From contig NC_086378.1 of assembly GCF_036588685.1 (NCBI RefSeq), forward strand, positions 79,873,127-79,937,126: a stretch of 64,000 nt of DNA, written 5' to 3'. How positions within the stretch are numbered: position 1 is the first letter of the stretch; the number at the start of each line of letters is the position of its first letter. The position numbers and the translations under genes were made by a program. Positions 31,960 to 42,549 of this stretch are shown here, piece by piece. Below the pieces are notes generated by a model. It did no database searches. It was not told the origin of the DNA and worked only from the letters and a program-made list of their open reading frames with translations. This stretch comes from Mytilus trossulus. Lineage: Eukaryota; Mollusca; Bivalvia; Mytilida; Mytilidae.

Positions 31960-33065
31960 AGATCAATGCGTTTGAATCCTAAGAATTCAATTTTTGTTGA
32001 AATGAAACAAAGTTCAATTTTTGGCCCTTTGGATCTTAATGTAGACCAATTTGAAAACGGGACAATCCTGTGCAATTGAATATTCCTGGCTATTGGCAAT
32101 ACTGTGCAATTGAAAATTTCTTGCTATTGCGCAATATTGTGCAATTAGATATTTCTTGCTATTGTGCAATACTGTGCAATTAAAAATTTCTTGATATTGC
32201 ACAATACTGTGCAATTGGAGATTTCTTGCTAGTGTGCAATACTGTGCAATTGAAGATTTCTTGCTATTGCAGAATAATGCAAAATTGAAAATTTCTTGCT
32301 ATTGCACAATACTTAGTATAATAATTTTTGACCCGATTTGGACCAACTTGAAAACTGGGCCCATAATCAAAAATCTAAGTACATGTTAAGACTCACCATA
32401 TCAAAGAACCCCAAGAATTCAATTTTTATTAAAATCAAGCTTATTTTAATTTTGGACCCTTTGGACTTTAATGTAGACCAATTAGAAAACAGGACCTAAA
32501 ATTAAGAATTTGGACATGGTTAGATTTGGCATATCAAAGAAGCACAATACCGTAATTCATTTTTTGATGAAATCAAACAAAGTTTAATTTTGGCCCCTTA
32601 TTCCTTGGGACCAAAACTCCAAAATTAATCCAAACCTTCCTTTTGTGGTCATAAACCTTTATAGATTTCTATTAACTTATACTTAAGTTATTGTTCAAAA
32701 ACCAAGAAAAATGCTTATTTGGGGCCTGTTTTTGGCCCCTAAATCCTACACTGTTGGAATTAAAATTACCAAAATCTATCCCAACCCTCCTTCTGTGGCC
32801 ATAGACCTTCTGTTTACCAATACTTAAGTTATAGAGCAAAAACCAAGAACAATGCTAATTTGGCCCCTTATTCCTAAACTGTTGAGACCAAAATACCCCA
32901 AGTCAATCCCACCCTTCCTTTCATGGTCATAAATCTTGTGTCTAAATTTCATATATTTCTATTTTACTTTCACTGAAGTTAGAGTGCGAAAACCGAATGT
33001 CTTTGGATGAAAACAATGATGCCAACGTGATACCAATGTACAACCAAAAAGTTTTCAATTTTTGC
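31960..33065 (+). repeat. Complex interspersed repeat containing a 35-bp minisatellite, unit 1
   Basis: Modules of the type GGACCCTTTGGACTTTAATG / TAGACCAATTTGAAAAC recur at about 32020, 32330 and 32450, followed by CCCCTTATTCC modules. The element ends AATTTTTGCGGTTGTATAAA. A related end (TTTCTGTGGTTGTATAAAA) closes a second, diverged piece at 33580-34015. No open frames of note. Its counterpart is at 52044-53149. Confidence 0.55.
32065..32310 (+). repeat. 35-bp minisatellite, about seven units, unit 1
   Basis: The motif TTTCTTGCTATTGCGCAATA then CTGTGCAATTGAAAA repeats with an exact 35-bp period: the C of TTTC falls at 32120, 32155, 32190, 32225, 32260 and 32295. Units differ by a few substitutions. 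Confidence 0.9.
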
Positions 33066-34340
33066 GGTTGTATAAAAATGATCTCAAATCAAATTTTTAA
33101 TGGAGTTTGCAACAGTAATTATTCAACTACTCATTTTAATACATCATAAAGTATTAAAGTGTAAATGTCATACAGTCATGGTGATGATGCCTCCGCTAGC
33201 ATATAACGTTATAAAGGTACATAAATCAAGAACTGTTAAAGTGAAGCTGCTAAAAATTGAACTTAAACCGAGTTTAGAGGTCCTGGTAATAAGCATTGTA
33301 TAAACATTTCACTAAATTTAGTTGAGACAAACTTGAGAAATTTTTCCATTTGTGAAAGGGGATAACCCTAGAATGATAATCAAAGTGCTTGTAATCACTG
33401 AATGGCTATTAAAGACTGCTTAAATTTATCAGTTGGTAGTAAAGTGAATTTTGCATTGTATATTGTATATATAGCATTATTTGAAGTCGATTCAACTTCT
33501 ATTCTGGACAGAGAAAGATAACTCCAATTTTCAAAGAAGATTTCATAAAGCAATGGTTTTAGGTAATATTAATTCAACAACCATTCTGGACAAAGAAAGA
33601 TAACTCCAATTTATTGTCTTGAATCTACAAAAATGTTTATTTTGGTCCCTCAATTCCTCTACTGTTAGCCCCATAACCCACATAATAGACCTCAAACTTC
33701 TACTTATGGTATGAAATATCATGGTACAGTTTCAGAACAATTGAAATACTTATACACAACTTTTTGTACTGACACAAGATTAATGTGTGTATTGGGCACC
33801 TTTGGAACCCTTATTCATAAACCTTAGGGACTATATATATATAACCGCCCCAAAACAATCCCAAGCTTCCTTTTATGATTATAAATATTATGTTATAATT
33901 TAATGGCTTCCTTTTTACTTATACTGAAGTTATTATCTGGAAACCATCCGTCTTGGGAAGACGACGACAGGATACCTACATGTATTTCAACTGCAAAAAT
34001 TTCTGTGGTTGTATAAAAATTTCAAATATGTACAATGAAATATAGTTTTAGAAATTGATAAGCCTAGATAGGCCTTATAATTTTTTCCCCACAAAGTTGA
34101 AGGACCATTTACACTCAGGACCGAGCCATAAGTAGACAGTACAGTCTACAGATGTATTAAAACAACCTAGCATCATATTGCTAGTAGTGGGAGTAGCATT
34201 CTTGGGTAAATTTGTTCTTTTTTTTTTATAATATGTTTGGTTCAAATCAAAATTGAATGCTTTTATCTCCCTAATACTTACATTGTAAATAGAGGTGGTA
34301 CTACTTTGACAAATCCTTGTACATGAGAGTTTTCTGTCAA
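33066..34340. other. Repeat-derived and unassigned sequence, unit 1
   Basis: 33480-33610 holds two copies of ATTCTGGACArAGAAAGATA plus ACTCCAATTT (about 33503 and 33581). 33580-34015 is a diverged piece of the 31960-33065 repeat family. The rest is AT-rich with no gene. Confidence 0.45.
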
Positions 34341-34344
34341 ATCT

Positions 34345-34530
34345 TTATTTCACAAAGAATGAATTGCATAACAATGAACTGAGCTCAAAGCAAAGTACTT
34401 TAATAATACACTTAGACAAAGAGCTAAATCCAGTGATATACTTTGTACTACAGGTCCTTCATTAACATCCATTGACCAAAACCATATCTCAACAACATTC
34501 CATACTACATGGTTGGATTTGGAAGTCCTG
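34345..34530 (-). other. Candidate terminal exon (minus strand) with AATAAA
   Basis: On the minus strand an acceptor ATGTCTTTTTCAG precedes GACTTCCAAATCC, and an AATAAA (GTGAAATAAAG) follows about 175 bp downstream. One frame stays open for 62 codons (TSKSNHVVWNVVEIWFWSMD and on); another gives only LPNPTM-stop. No homology recognised. A possible upstream exon of the same transcript is at 39944-40021. Counterpart at 54429-54614. Low certainty. Confidence 0.25.
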
Positions 34531-34559
34531 AAAAAGACATGATTTTTTTTAACATATTT

Positions 34560-35170
34560 TAAGTATATATACACAGGTTAAAACTTTCTTGTTGTATAAT
34601 CATTCCGTATCTATATATATATAGCTAGAAACTATCAATTTGCTTAATGCACATATTGATAATCATATATGTTGAGTGTACCTCTGTTGGAAATAAGAAC
34701 CTAGTTTTAGTCAATGGACAAAACATTCATAACTATAAAATATTATAGATCTAAGACTTGTCAGTGTCTATTTACCATTGCCACTGAATCAGTGATATAT
34801 GTATTGTACACATAATTATATACATGCAAGACTAAAATTATAAAGTACATACATGTTTGTATATAAGACTAAAACTGACATTCAGTCTTTACAACATCTT
34901 CATTCCCAAAGTCATTTTCAAATCTGACTTCATTGTGAAATAAGATTCCATATCTACAACCAATTAAAAGGAAAAATCCCTCTGATAGACTAGCATTTAA
35001 ATCCGATTTCTAAAATGGAAGCTAGGACACCTTGGAACTTAGAACTAAAAAATATCGAACAATATATCTGATATATTTCAAATGCATGTACACTTGTACA
35101 TGAAATAATATAAATCTCTAAAATTCACCATATTGTTCCCTATTTCATCTTCTGTTAGATACTGTATATC
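34560..35170. other. AT-rich sequence, nothing recognised (unit 1)
   Basis: Several short ACATGTA-type motifs and AT runs. No open frame or inverted-repeat element is supported. Counterpart at 54644-55254. Confidence 0.4.
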
Positions 35171-35325
35171 CAGTGGCGGATCCAGAAATTTTCTTAAGTG
35201 GGGGTCCACTGACTGACCTAAGAGGGGGCTTGCTCAAGTTATGATTCAGTGAATCCCTATATAAGCAACCAAATTTTTTCCCAAAAAGCAGCCCCCCCCC
35301 CTAAATTTGCCTCTGATATCAACCT
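35171..35325 (+). mobile_element. CAGTGGCGGATCC MITE, unit 1
   Basis: About 155 bp, starting CAGTGGCGGATCCAGAAAT and ending AAATTTGCCTCTG, an imperfect inverted repeat of the start. It contains GGTCCACTGACTGACCTAAG and TATATAAGCAACCAAATTTT, both shared in reverse orientation with the element at 39658-39808. Non-coding. Confidence 0.75.
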
Positions 35326-36285
35326 CTAGATGTCTTTCAATTACATTCAGTTAAGTGTGGGTTGATCTTTGATTGTTGTACATGTTACAACCAGATTCCC
35401 AGCAGGGAGCAACTTTCAAGCTTCGATTTTGAAATAAGGAGGAAAATGTAACCTTTTCAATTTATAAAACAGGCTCAACAACATTTCTATACATACATGT
35501 ATATAAACATATTCTAAGTTGTGGACACACCTTCATTAAATATTCTACTTCAATTAGAAGAGGAGATCAAATTTTTTGGGTCTATAAATTGTCCTTGATA
35601 TTGAGGTTATTTTGACACAGCAAAATATAAAGAAAATGTAAACTATGATCTGGAAATTGACTTCGTTTTAACAAAATAAGCCCACTTAAACTGAACTTTA
35701 AATGCAAAAGACCTCTAAATGGCTAACAGATATTGCTATATAAAAGAATAGTCCATGATTATACATGTACATGACATTAAAGAATTCATGAAATTTACAC
35801 TGATTCTGTCAGTTGAATGGACTAGAATGAGACATAAAGGTTTTTTTCAAACAGTTGTGTTGTAAATTAAATTAGTTGTATTTTATGGTTGATATATTTA
35901 TGTATATACATGTATGTAAATCATTGGCTCTTCAACCAATGATATTTTACAATATCGATTATTTGTTTATTTTTCTATTGTTGATATTTTTCAGCATACT
36001 AAAAATGTTTTAACACAACACGAGCGCAAGCTTAATAGGGTGTCCTCACACAAGGTATTCGCTGGCGGTCGCCATTTTCCCAATTAGCGAAAAAATAATA
36101 CTTGTGGCGATAAAAATTCGTCATTTGCTTAAGAATTTGGCGAAAGAAATACATGCATATAGAAAGATTTATTTTCCTCCTTCTTGTTTATTTACTTTTT
36201 TTTCGAGTTTCTCGGACTTTAACTTATCACACAATACTCGGAATTCACCTTGAATGACCTCATTAAGATTTTGACAGAAAATCAA
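35326..36285. other. AT-rich sequence, nothing recognised (unit 1)
   Basis: No supportable gene or element. An inverted pair CATTGGCTCTTCAACCAATG lies at about 35922-35942. Counterpart at 55410-56369. Confidence 0.4.
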
Positions 36286-36289
36286 TTAT

Positions 36290-36430
36290 CAGCATCTAAT
36301 CGTCGGACCCGTCGGACCTAAGGGGCAGAATTTATGCAGGTCCAGCAAAACTCGTAGCTGTGCAGGACCTGATGGCCGGCAATATTTAAGTCCGCTTGGG
36401 TCCCCCAAAACTGAAATCCCCGTCGGCCCC
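36290..36430 (+). repeat. GTCGGACC-rich repeat fragment, unit 1
   Basis: Contains CGTCGGACCCGTCGGACCTA, AGGTCCAGCAAAACTC and CCCCGTCGGCCCCGG. The CGTCGGtCC and GGACCAGCAAAA motifs also occur in the 481-bp element at 37823-38303, suggesting a related, diverged copy. Counterpart near 56374-56514. Confidence 0.4.
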
Positions 36431-37044
36431 GGCAGAGTATTTTGTTTATAAAATTGCGATCATCTTTAATAAAAGTAAATGTCCTGTTCCCCCGCATTTT
36501 CTAACTCCGGGAACCAGTATTTCCGCTCAGTAATAGTCTTTTGTACCTTTTCCATCTCGCCCCAAACAATTCTCCGTATTTCCGTCATGTTTTTTGTTTT
36601 AGAAATTCGCTCTCTAGGAAGGAGGTCTATTAAGCATTAAGTTGATAAGTTCAGGAAATATGTCATGGCTGATAAAACTACAATTGTTATGAATCACAGG
36701 TTATTTTAAAATAAAAATAATATCAACAAAATCAAAATTAACGTTTGTTCAATAGCATAATTTCATTTGATTTTCGAGTGAAAATATGGGTCTGGCAGAA
36801 ATTTGATGGGTCTGGCAAAACTTGGTACCCTGTAGGCCCCATTGTCTGACAGGAAAAAAAAACTGTTTGCATCTCTGAAGGGCAAGAAAAATCTCCGATT
36901 TAAAACTTGAATTATCCTTTGACTTTGGTGTAAGTAATTGATCAGGGAGACTACTAAAGTCGTTTGAGTGACATGCGTGTTTCAAGCATAGTTTTACATC
37001 TCAACTTTTTCATTTAAGATGGTCAAGATGGTTGTTATGAAGAA

Positions 37045-37065
37045 GGGGGGGGGGGGGGGGGGGGG
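37045..37065 (+). repeat. G homopolymer (21 bases), unit 1
   Basis: Uninterrupted run of 21 G. Unit 2 has 20 G at 57129-57148, accounting for the one-base shift in offset that follows. It could form a G-quadruplex and is prone to sequencing error. Confidence 0.95.
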
Positions 37066-37215
37066 TAGAATGCATTTTGGCGTCACAATTTCAAATGACA
37101 TAGGATAACATATGATCGGTCCATATACATGTATGACGGTAGAAATGGGGGTATCTTATTGAAGTATTCTTGCCAAATGAAGATTAAACAGTAATTCTTA
37201 GACATGACCATAAAA

Positions 37216-37275
37216 GAGGGGGGATAGGACCTTTATCGGGACTCCAGGATCGGGTGTTTTTAAGCTCGGGATTAT
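37216..37275 (+). repeat. Fragment of the GGGATTT repeat, unit 1
   Basis: AGAGGGGGGATAGGACCTTT and CGGGACTCCAGGATCGGGTG, as at 3654-3710. Counterpart at 57299-57358. Confidence 0.65.
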
Positions 37276-37822
37276 CCCCCCTCATAAAATGTACACTTTT
37301 TTCCAGAAGATTAAAAAATCAGCTGAATTTGACAAATCACACTATTTGTTTTCCAAAAATAACGGTAATTGGATGGGGGTTGTGTGTATTCACATTATTT
37401 GAACAATTCTCCTTGGGCCGAGAAAAAAAAGATCAGTGTTTCAGGTAACCCGACCGACCCTGGTTTTTAGCCCAGACCTTAACTTTTATATTGGATCTTT
37501 CAAAAAAAAAATAAAAAAATTATCAACCGACCCTGTTTTTGACACAGGCTTCTGATAAATGACATCAAATTTTTTCTCTCTTGCTTCCTCTTGCATAGAA
37601 AGCCAGTAAAACATTTTATTAATGTCAAAAGGTATTCCAAACAGGTTAAAATCCAAGAAATTTGCACAGCAGGTGCTTCAAAAACATTGCAAATGGCCCA
37701 AGACCACAATTAATGACCCCACTGTTCGTTGTTCATGAATGTAGTTCCTTTTAATTAGTCATTAGAGTGTATTTTTCCTGAATTTTTTTCTTTCCCTTCC
37801 CCACTCATTTCTTAGATTTTAT

Positions 37823-38303
37823 CAGAGTTCGCGAAAACCGTCGGTCCTGTCGGTCCTGACCGCCAAAATGAGGCTCGGACCAGTATGTTGTCCACTTGTG
37901 ACGGTCCCAATGACCGATGCAAAAACGGCCGTTGCAGTGCCTATGTCGGCACGTTTTTTACATCGGTTATCAGATGGACCGTTTTTTCATTGGTCATTAG
38001 ATGTACCTGCCGGTAATTTCCGGTACTGGTTTCCGATTTTTATTATAAACAAACCAACTGACCAAGGCGGCGAGCCACATGTGGCCTATCAAATTTGTTC
38101 AAGGAGCTGTTCCTGGCAAACGATCGGCGGAGGAACCTTATATAATAAATAAAGTTAATTTCCGTTGAAATAAGTTATTGATTTTATTTCAGGATAAAAT
38201 TGACAGATTTTGTAGGACCAGCAAAAAATTTGTAGGACCGGCATATAATCTTGCTTTGTCAGTCCTATGACTGACGGATCAAAAAAAGTTTTCGCGAACT
38301 CTG
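37823..38303. mobile_element. 481-bp TIR element with 6-bp target duplication, unit 1
   Basis: Ends CAGAGTTCGCGAAAAC and GTTTTCGCGAACTCTG form a perfect 16-bp terminal inverted repeat, flanked on both sides by TTTTAT (37817-37822 and 38304-38309). The interior is rich in CGGTCC/GGACCG motifs. A 94-codon frame (37868-38152) runs through it but has no recognisable domain. Non-autonomous element; superfamily not assigned. Confidence 0.8.
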
Positions 38304-38386
38304 TTTTATTGGGTGGAAATGAAAGATCAGAGGTGAAATAATTTTTTGGATGTTGTATTTAAACTGATTTTGATATGGAATGAGTG

Positions 38387-38905
38387 ATTAGGCCAAGTGC
38401 AAAAAGGTCATATTTACAGTTTTCGGAACATCTCTTGACTTGTCCATAGGGGTATGGATGTATATTGGCTTTATTTGTAAAAGTGATTGCTTCAATCTTT
38501 CTGAATTTTGGATATATTTTTGGACTAGTGCTATACATAAGACACACAAAAAATTTGACAAAAGTGCATGGTGCAATTTTTTTAATGATACAAAATGTTC
38601 AAAAGAAATGATAGAGAAATTAATTGTGGTCTGTGGCCAAATGGCACACTTCCGGTTTTTGAAACTAATTAAGGATCCGGACTTGGAAAAAACATGATAA
38701 ATACTCAATAACTCAAATATGAAATTTTGAATCATCACCAAAAAGTACAGATCATGTGACCATCATAAGAAACAACTATATTAAGTTTCATGAAATTTGG
38801 ATAAGTCGTTCTCAAGTTACGGTGCCACATGTTTACGCTGGACAGACAGACGGACACCTGACATTTGTATACCTTTATACGTCCCGTCTTTGACGGACGT
38901 ATAAA
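38387..38905 (+). repeat. Interspersed repeat ending in a TTTATACGTC hairpin, unit 1
   Basis: Ends with TTTATACGTC, CCGTCTTTGACG and GACGTATAAA (38873-38904), a 10-bp stem with a nested CGTC/GACG stem. The preceding CTGGACAGACAGACGGACAC is typical of bivalve dispersed repeats (recollection). Overlapping open frames on both strands (up to 117 codons) are carried by it and are not taken as genes. Counterpart at 58470-58988. Confidence 0.55.
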
Positions 38906-39655
38906 AAGCAGTACTAAGCGTGCATGTTACGCTAGTTACATATTCAAAGAATAAAGTTTTATAACTTCTTAATGTCATATCCAATATTTATCAAAACCTA
39001 AAGGGGAGTTACATGTATCTTACTTCCTATATTTTTTCATGGATGTCAATACACCTAATTGCTATTTATTCCATACCGGATAAGTTCTAACATTACACAA
39101 CTTTTTCATCCAGTTGAAGCTATCTGGGGGCCGTTGAAACAATTCACCATGCACAAAACTTTTTAATGAAAACCCTTTTAATTTACCGTAAATACTTAAA
39201 ACAAAATAATTTTTACTTCAATTTAATTTCGAAAAAAGTGGATCATACTATATTAAAGTTTCTTGATAATCGCTTTCTTAAGTTTTTCCTCCCTCAGCTC
39301 TCTACTGAAAAACGCTCTATTTTCAGCCGCATGACCCAAACAGGAAGTTTTACATGAGACTGGTTTTGCAAGATTGGACTAAATAGCAATAAGGTGTATT
39401 TTCTGGGATTGTTGAAAACTTGCATATTCATCACTATCTGATTTTATGGGTATAACAATCCAGACAGACAAATAGCAATAAGGTGTTTAGGAAAACATGA
39501 CCTAAAGCCTCCTTCATATAAGTCAAAAACTTGGGAACTCATACTGAATGGTCAAATGTGTTCAATATGAAAATTGCAGTTAAGATGGTAAAATCACAAA
39601 TCAGCCGTTAACGAAATGGACTGAAAGTATGACTTTTGCGCAAATTTAAAAGGGA
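38906..39655. other. Unassigned sequence (unit 1)
   Basis: AT-rich. AATAGCAATAAGGTGT occurs twice (near 39382 and 39473), hinting at an old short duplication. No gene is supported. Counterpart at 58989-59738. Confidence 0.4.
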
Positions 39656-39657
39656 AA

Positions 39658-39808
39658 CAGAGGCGGATTTAGAGGGGGGCCCGGCCCCCCCTTTTTGGGA
39701 AAAAATTTGGTTGCTTATATAAGGAATCACTGAAGCGTGACTGGAGCGGGCCCCCTCTTAGGTCAGTCAGTGGGCCCCCACATATGAAAATTCCTGGATC
39801 CGTCACTG
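39658..39808 (-). mobile_element. CAGTGGCGGATCC-family MITE, reverse orientation, unit 1
   Basis: Starts CAGAGGCGGATTTAGAG and ends CTGGATCCGTCACTG. The interior CTTAGGTCAGTCAGTGGGCC is the reverse complement of the corresponding part of 35171-35325. 151 bp. The counterpart in unit 2 is 59741-59892, one C longer in the C run. Confidence 0.75.
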
Positions 39809-39943
39809 GGAAATGACGGGGAAGGGGCAAATTAACATTCAAGCAGAGCAAATGCTGTTTAAATTAGTATGCGGGTTTTAAATATAGAGTGAAAGTGGAG
39901 TCATCTTTATAAACTTAAGTTAAATATAACTTATGTAGACTTA

Positions 39944-40021
39944 CCTTCTAATTCAATTAAAAAAAAAACCACACACGACTCAGAACTATGTCTAATTCAC
40001 TTGGACTACTAATATGCAAAC
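39944..40021 (-). other. Candidate internal exon (minus strand)
   Basis: On the minus strand, acceptor CTTTTTGTTTTTAG and donor AATTAGAAG|GTAAGTCTAC bracket about 78 bp reading SPSELDIVLSRVW before a run of 10 T (11 in unit 2) that shifts the frame. Both splice sites are strong, but coding status is doubtful. It may pair with the candidate terminal exon at 34345-34530. Counterpart about 60028-60105. Confidence 0.25.
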
Positions 40022-40211
40022 CTAAAAACAAAAAGAAATATATCATAAAATAGTGATTGAAAAATTCATAACACTTTGAAATGATAATCCAGACACGTGT
40101 TACACGGGGAGCATGTTTGTTTACAAATAATAATGTCACGTGATCGCGCACTGACCTCGCATGTTGCATCGCCCTTACAATTCACCAATACATAACCATT
40201 TTCATGCAAAC

Positions 40212-40394
40212 ATGCAACGTGAATGTGATTGGTTATCAAATAATACAAAAATAATGCATGAACCGTTGAAGAAAAAATTATTTCATCAAATAGATGGATT
40301 TTCACTTTCGACACGAATAGGTCGAGTTGACGTTTCTGTCATCGGAGATAGTATTGAGATAAATGGGATAAAACGGACCGTCAAAAAGGTCTAG
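40212..40394 (+). CDS. Candidate small protein (60 aa), unit 1
   Basis: ATG to TAG with a fairly protein-like composition: a C-terminal part LSTRIGRVDVSVIGDSIEIN followed by a basic tail GIKRTVKKV. It lies just downstream of a CpG-bearing, E-box-rich stretch (CACGTGTTACACG, GTCACGTGATCGCGC at 40093-40147) that could be a promoter. No homologue recognised, no splice sites tested, and no signal or membrane segment. It may be a single small exon or chance. Confidence 0.3.
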   Translation: MQRECDWLSNNTKIMHEPLKKKLFHQIDGFSLSTRIGRVDVSVIGDSIEINGIKRTVKKV

Positions 40395-40757
40395 AGAAGC
40401 ACATCAGTAGAACCTTAACATGAATAAGTAATACTTACAAAAAATTCTCTAATTGATAAACTATATGACTAAAATTTCACGAAAATAACAATAAATAATT
40501 TTGTTCTTCGTGATGAAACTGCTTAAATTGGCGCGAAAAAATATTCTTACTCCTACTGCTTCACGTAAAAAAAAATGTATAGAACTGAATTCGACTACAG
40601 TTCAGCATAAAAAAAAACGTGAATATGCAAAAGTCTGATAATATGTTTATGAAAAAGTGTGTATAAATTTTCGTAAACGAAGTTACCTGTATACTTCACC
40701 AAGAACTACATTTGAGCGCAAAGATCGTATGTGTGATTTGGCTTATGTAACAATCGT

Positions 40758-40817
40758 CAATCGGAACTACTCGGCTATTCACTTCGTGCAACCAGAAAGG
40801 CCGAGTAGTTCCGATTG
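40758..40817. repeat. Perfect 18-bp hairpin, 24-base loop, unit 1
   Basis: CAATCGGAACTACTCGGC and its exact reverse complement GCCGAGTAGTTCCGATTG are separated by a 24-base loop containing CTTCGTGCAACCAGAAAG. The right arm plus part of the loop also occurs alone at 3345-3385. Counterpart at 60842-60901. Confidence 0.9.
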
Positions 40818-40993
40818 GTAACAAAATGGAATTTTTTGCGTTGCTATTAAATCATTGAAACCACGTGATTGAGGCCATCTATTTTTATTGCGGGTTCCAC
40901 ATATCTAAATCGGAATTATAGAAAAAATGGAATTTTGTGAGCAGAATCAAAACAGAAATGATGAACACTGCAACATTTCCATCAAAATAAAAA

Positions 40994-41300
40994 TAGGATG
41001 GAGGATCTGTGTATTCACATTATTTGTAAAACTCTCCTTCTTCCTGTGAAGCGTGTGCTTTACATCGAGGCTTATTATGCTAAGCATCGACGCCGTAGTA
41101 CTTCAACCAATCAGACAATGTTTATTTGGGGAATTCTATCTAATTTTACTCAGATTTTGGAATATTTTAATCGAAATTATAGAAAAATGGAACATTGTTA
41201 GTACATATAAAATAGAAAAAGATGAATACTTTTAGCTGGAGAAAATTTGGATGGGGGTTCTGTGTATTCACATTATTTGCACAACTCTCCTTACTGATGC
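40994..41300 (+). repeat. Two copies of a 44-bp motif at the end of unit 1
   Basis: GGATGGAGGATCTGTGTATT (40997) and GGATGGGGGTTCTGTGTATT (41251), each continuing CACATTATTTG and AACTCTCCTT. A third copy is at 37371 (GGATGGGGGTTGTGTGTATT). Counterparts are at about 61081, 61335 and 57454. A preceding AATCGrAATTATAGAAAAA motif is also shared by the two copies here. Confidence 0.6.
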
Positions 41301-42549
41301 CATATTTTGGAATTTCCGTGACCTAAATGGTTCGCATTTCGCTCACACCGAACAGCAAGCTATACGTAAAGGGCCCTAAACATACTAGTGTAAAACCTTT
41401 CAAACGAGAAAAACAACGGTTTAATGTAGAACGCTCAACATTTTGTAACAGAATGCGCCATCAATAACAAATCATCGCGCTTCACATCTGAAATTCACTA
41501 AGTTGGATAATGTTTATCTTATTCGATTCTCAGTTTCATGAATATTTGAATTCTTTCCAAAAAATTGTTTTTGATTATAGGGAAGTTTTGTAAGTCTTTA
41601 ATCTCTTGCTCTTGCATCAGTAAGAAACGTGCAGGAGTTTCATGTAAGCCCAATAACTAACAAGACATTTTTTTGCATAACTTGGAAAGCCGTTTGTTTT
41701 TAATAGTAGCCAACTATAATATCCGTCAATTTTGCATGGTATGCCACTTAACACAGCATTGATATATTTTTTCTACTCAAGTATTTTATTTCCTGGTAAT
41801 ATTTGCTACTTTTTGATACGCATGCATCAATCGCTGTTGGTGTGACTGTCTACAAGGTGAATGGTTTTTCGGGAATACGACAACGTAAGTTACGCAAAAT
41901 AAATGTGTGACGTTGTGTTTCTGTGACATAATTTGAAATCACTACTGTACAGCACAAAAGACAAGTCAAAGGTGAGTTAAAAGTTCAATGCTTCGTATAT
42001 ATATACTTTAATTTCTGTGCAACTCCTCGTTTCACATTTATATAAGTTATAACTTATCCAATGAATTTGTTGTTTCTTGCGATACTTCAGTCAGCCTGCA
42101 GCTAGTTTCGTTGCATTTTCATTTTTTAGGGGGTACCTTTTACACAAAAAAACTAAGGCCATGTCTATAACAAATATTGTGCATATCGCATGGGCAAATG
42201 GCACCAAATATTTGTACAACTCTCTACCAGAGACCAAATGACAAAGTAGTCATAGGTCATCGTATGGTATTTAGCATATGTCAGAAAGGTCGCCTCATAT
42301 TGAATTCTAGGTTAACTACTGTAAACCAAAACTCTAACCCAATAACATACTGATTTCACGCATAATGCGATCGCGATATGACACAGCATAATTTACAGAC
42401 GCCACATATCGAAAAACACTAATGGTTCCTTCCTATCGTAAACGGGGTACAAAGAACCCCGATTTGAATTATTGTCTTTATTTAGAGTTTGAACAGTTGA
42501 CTATTTTTTGCAGATAAGTGGAAGACACAAAATTGAAAAAATCAACGAT

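Larger units (their letters stand above)
19872..41335 (+). repeat. Segmental duplication unit 1 (21,464 bp)
   Basis: Directly repeated in 41336-61419. It begins ATTTCGCTCACACC, and its end ATGGTTCGC joins directly to the same start sequence of unit 2. Compared by eye, the shared parts differ at only about a dozen single bases plus homopolymer lengths (for example 29391 region C/T, 29702 region A/C, 33283 region T/C, 38008 region). Relative to unit 2 it has an extra 2,873-bp tandem duplication (23286-26158) and lacks the 1,493-bp insertion; 21464-2873+1493 equals 20084, the length of unit 2. Confidence 0.95.

Noticed and set aside
32065..32310. Regular short repeats resembling a CRISPR array
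   Set aside because: The repeats are directly adjacent with a 35-bp period and no unique spacers, and the genome is animal. It is a minisatellite.
37868..38152. 94-codon frame intact in both units
   Set aside because: It is inside a 481-bp TIR element without a recognisable domain. The units are too recently duplicated for shared openness to mean constraint.
38388..38741. 117-codon minus and 85-codon plus frames
   Set aside because: They overlap each other inside a dispersed repeat that ends in a hairpin; no motif was recognised.
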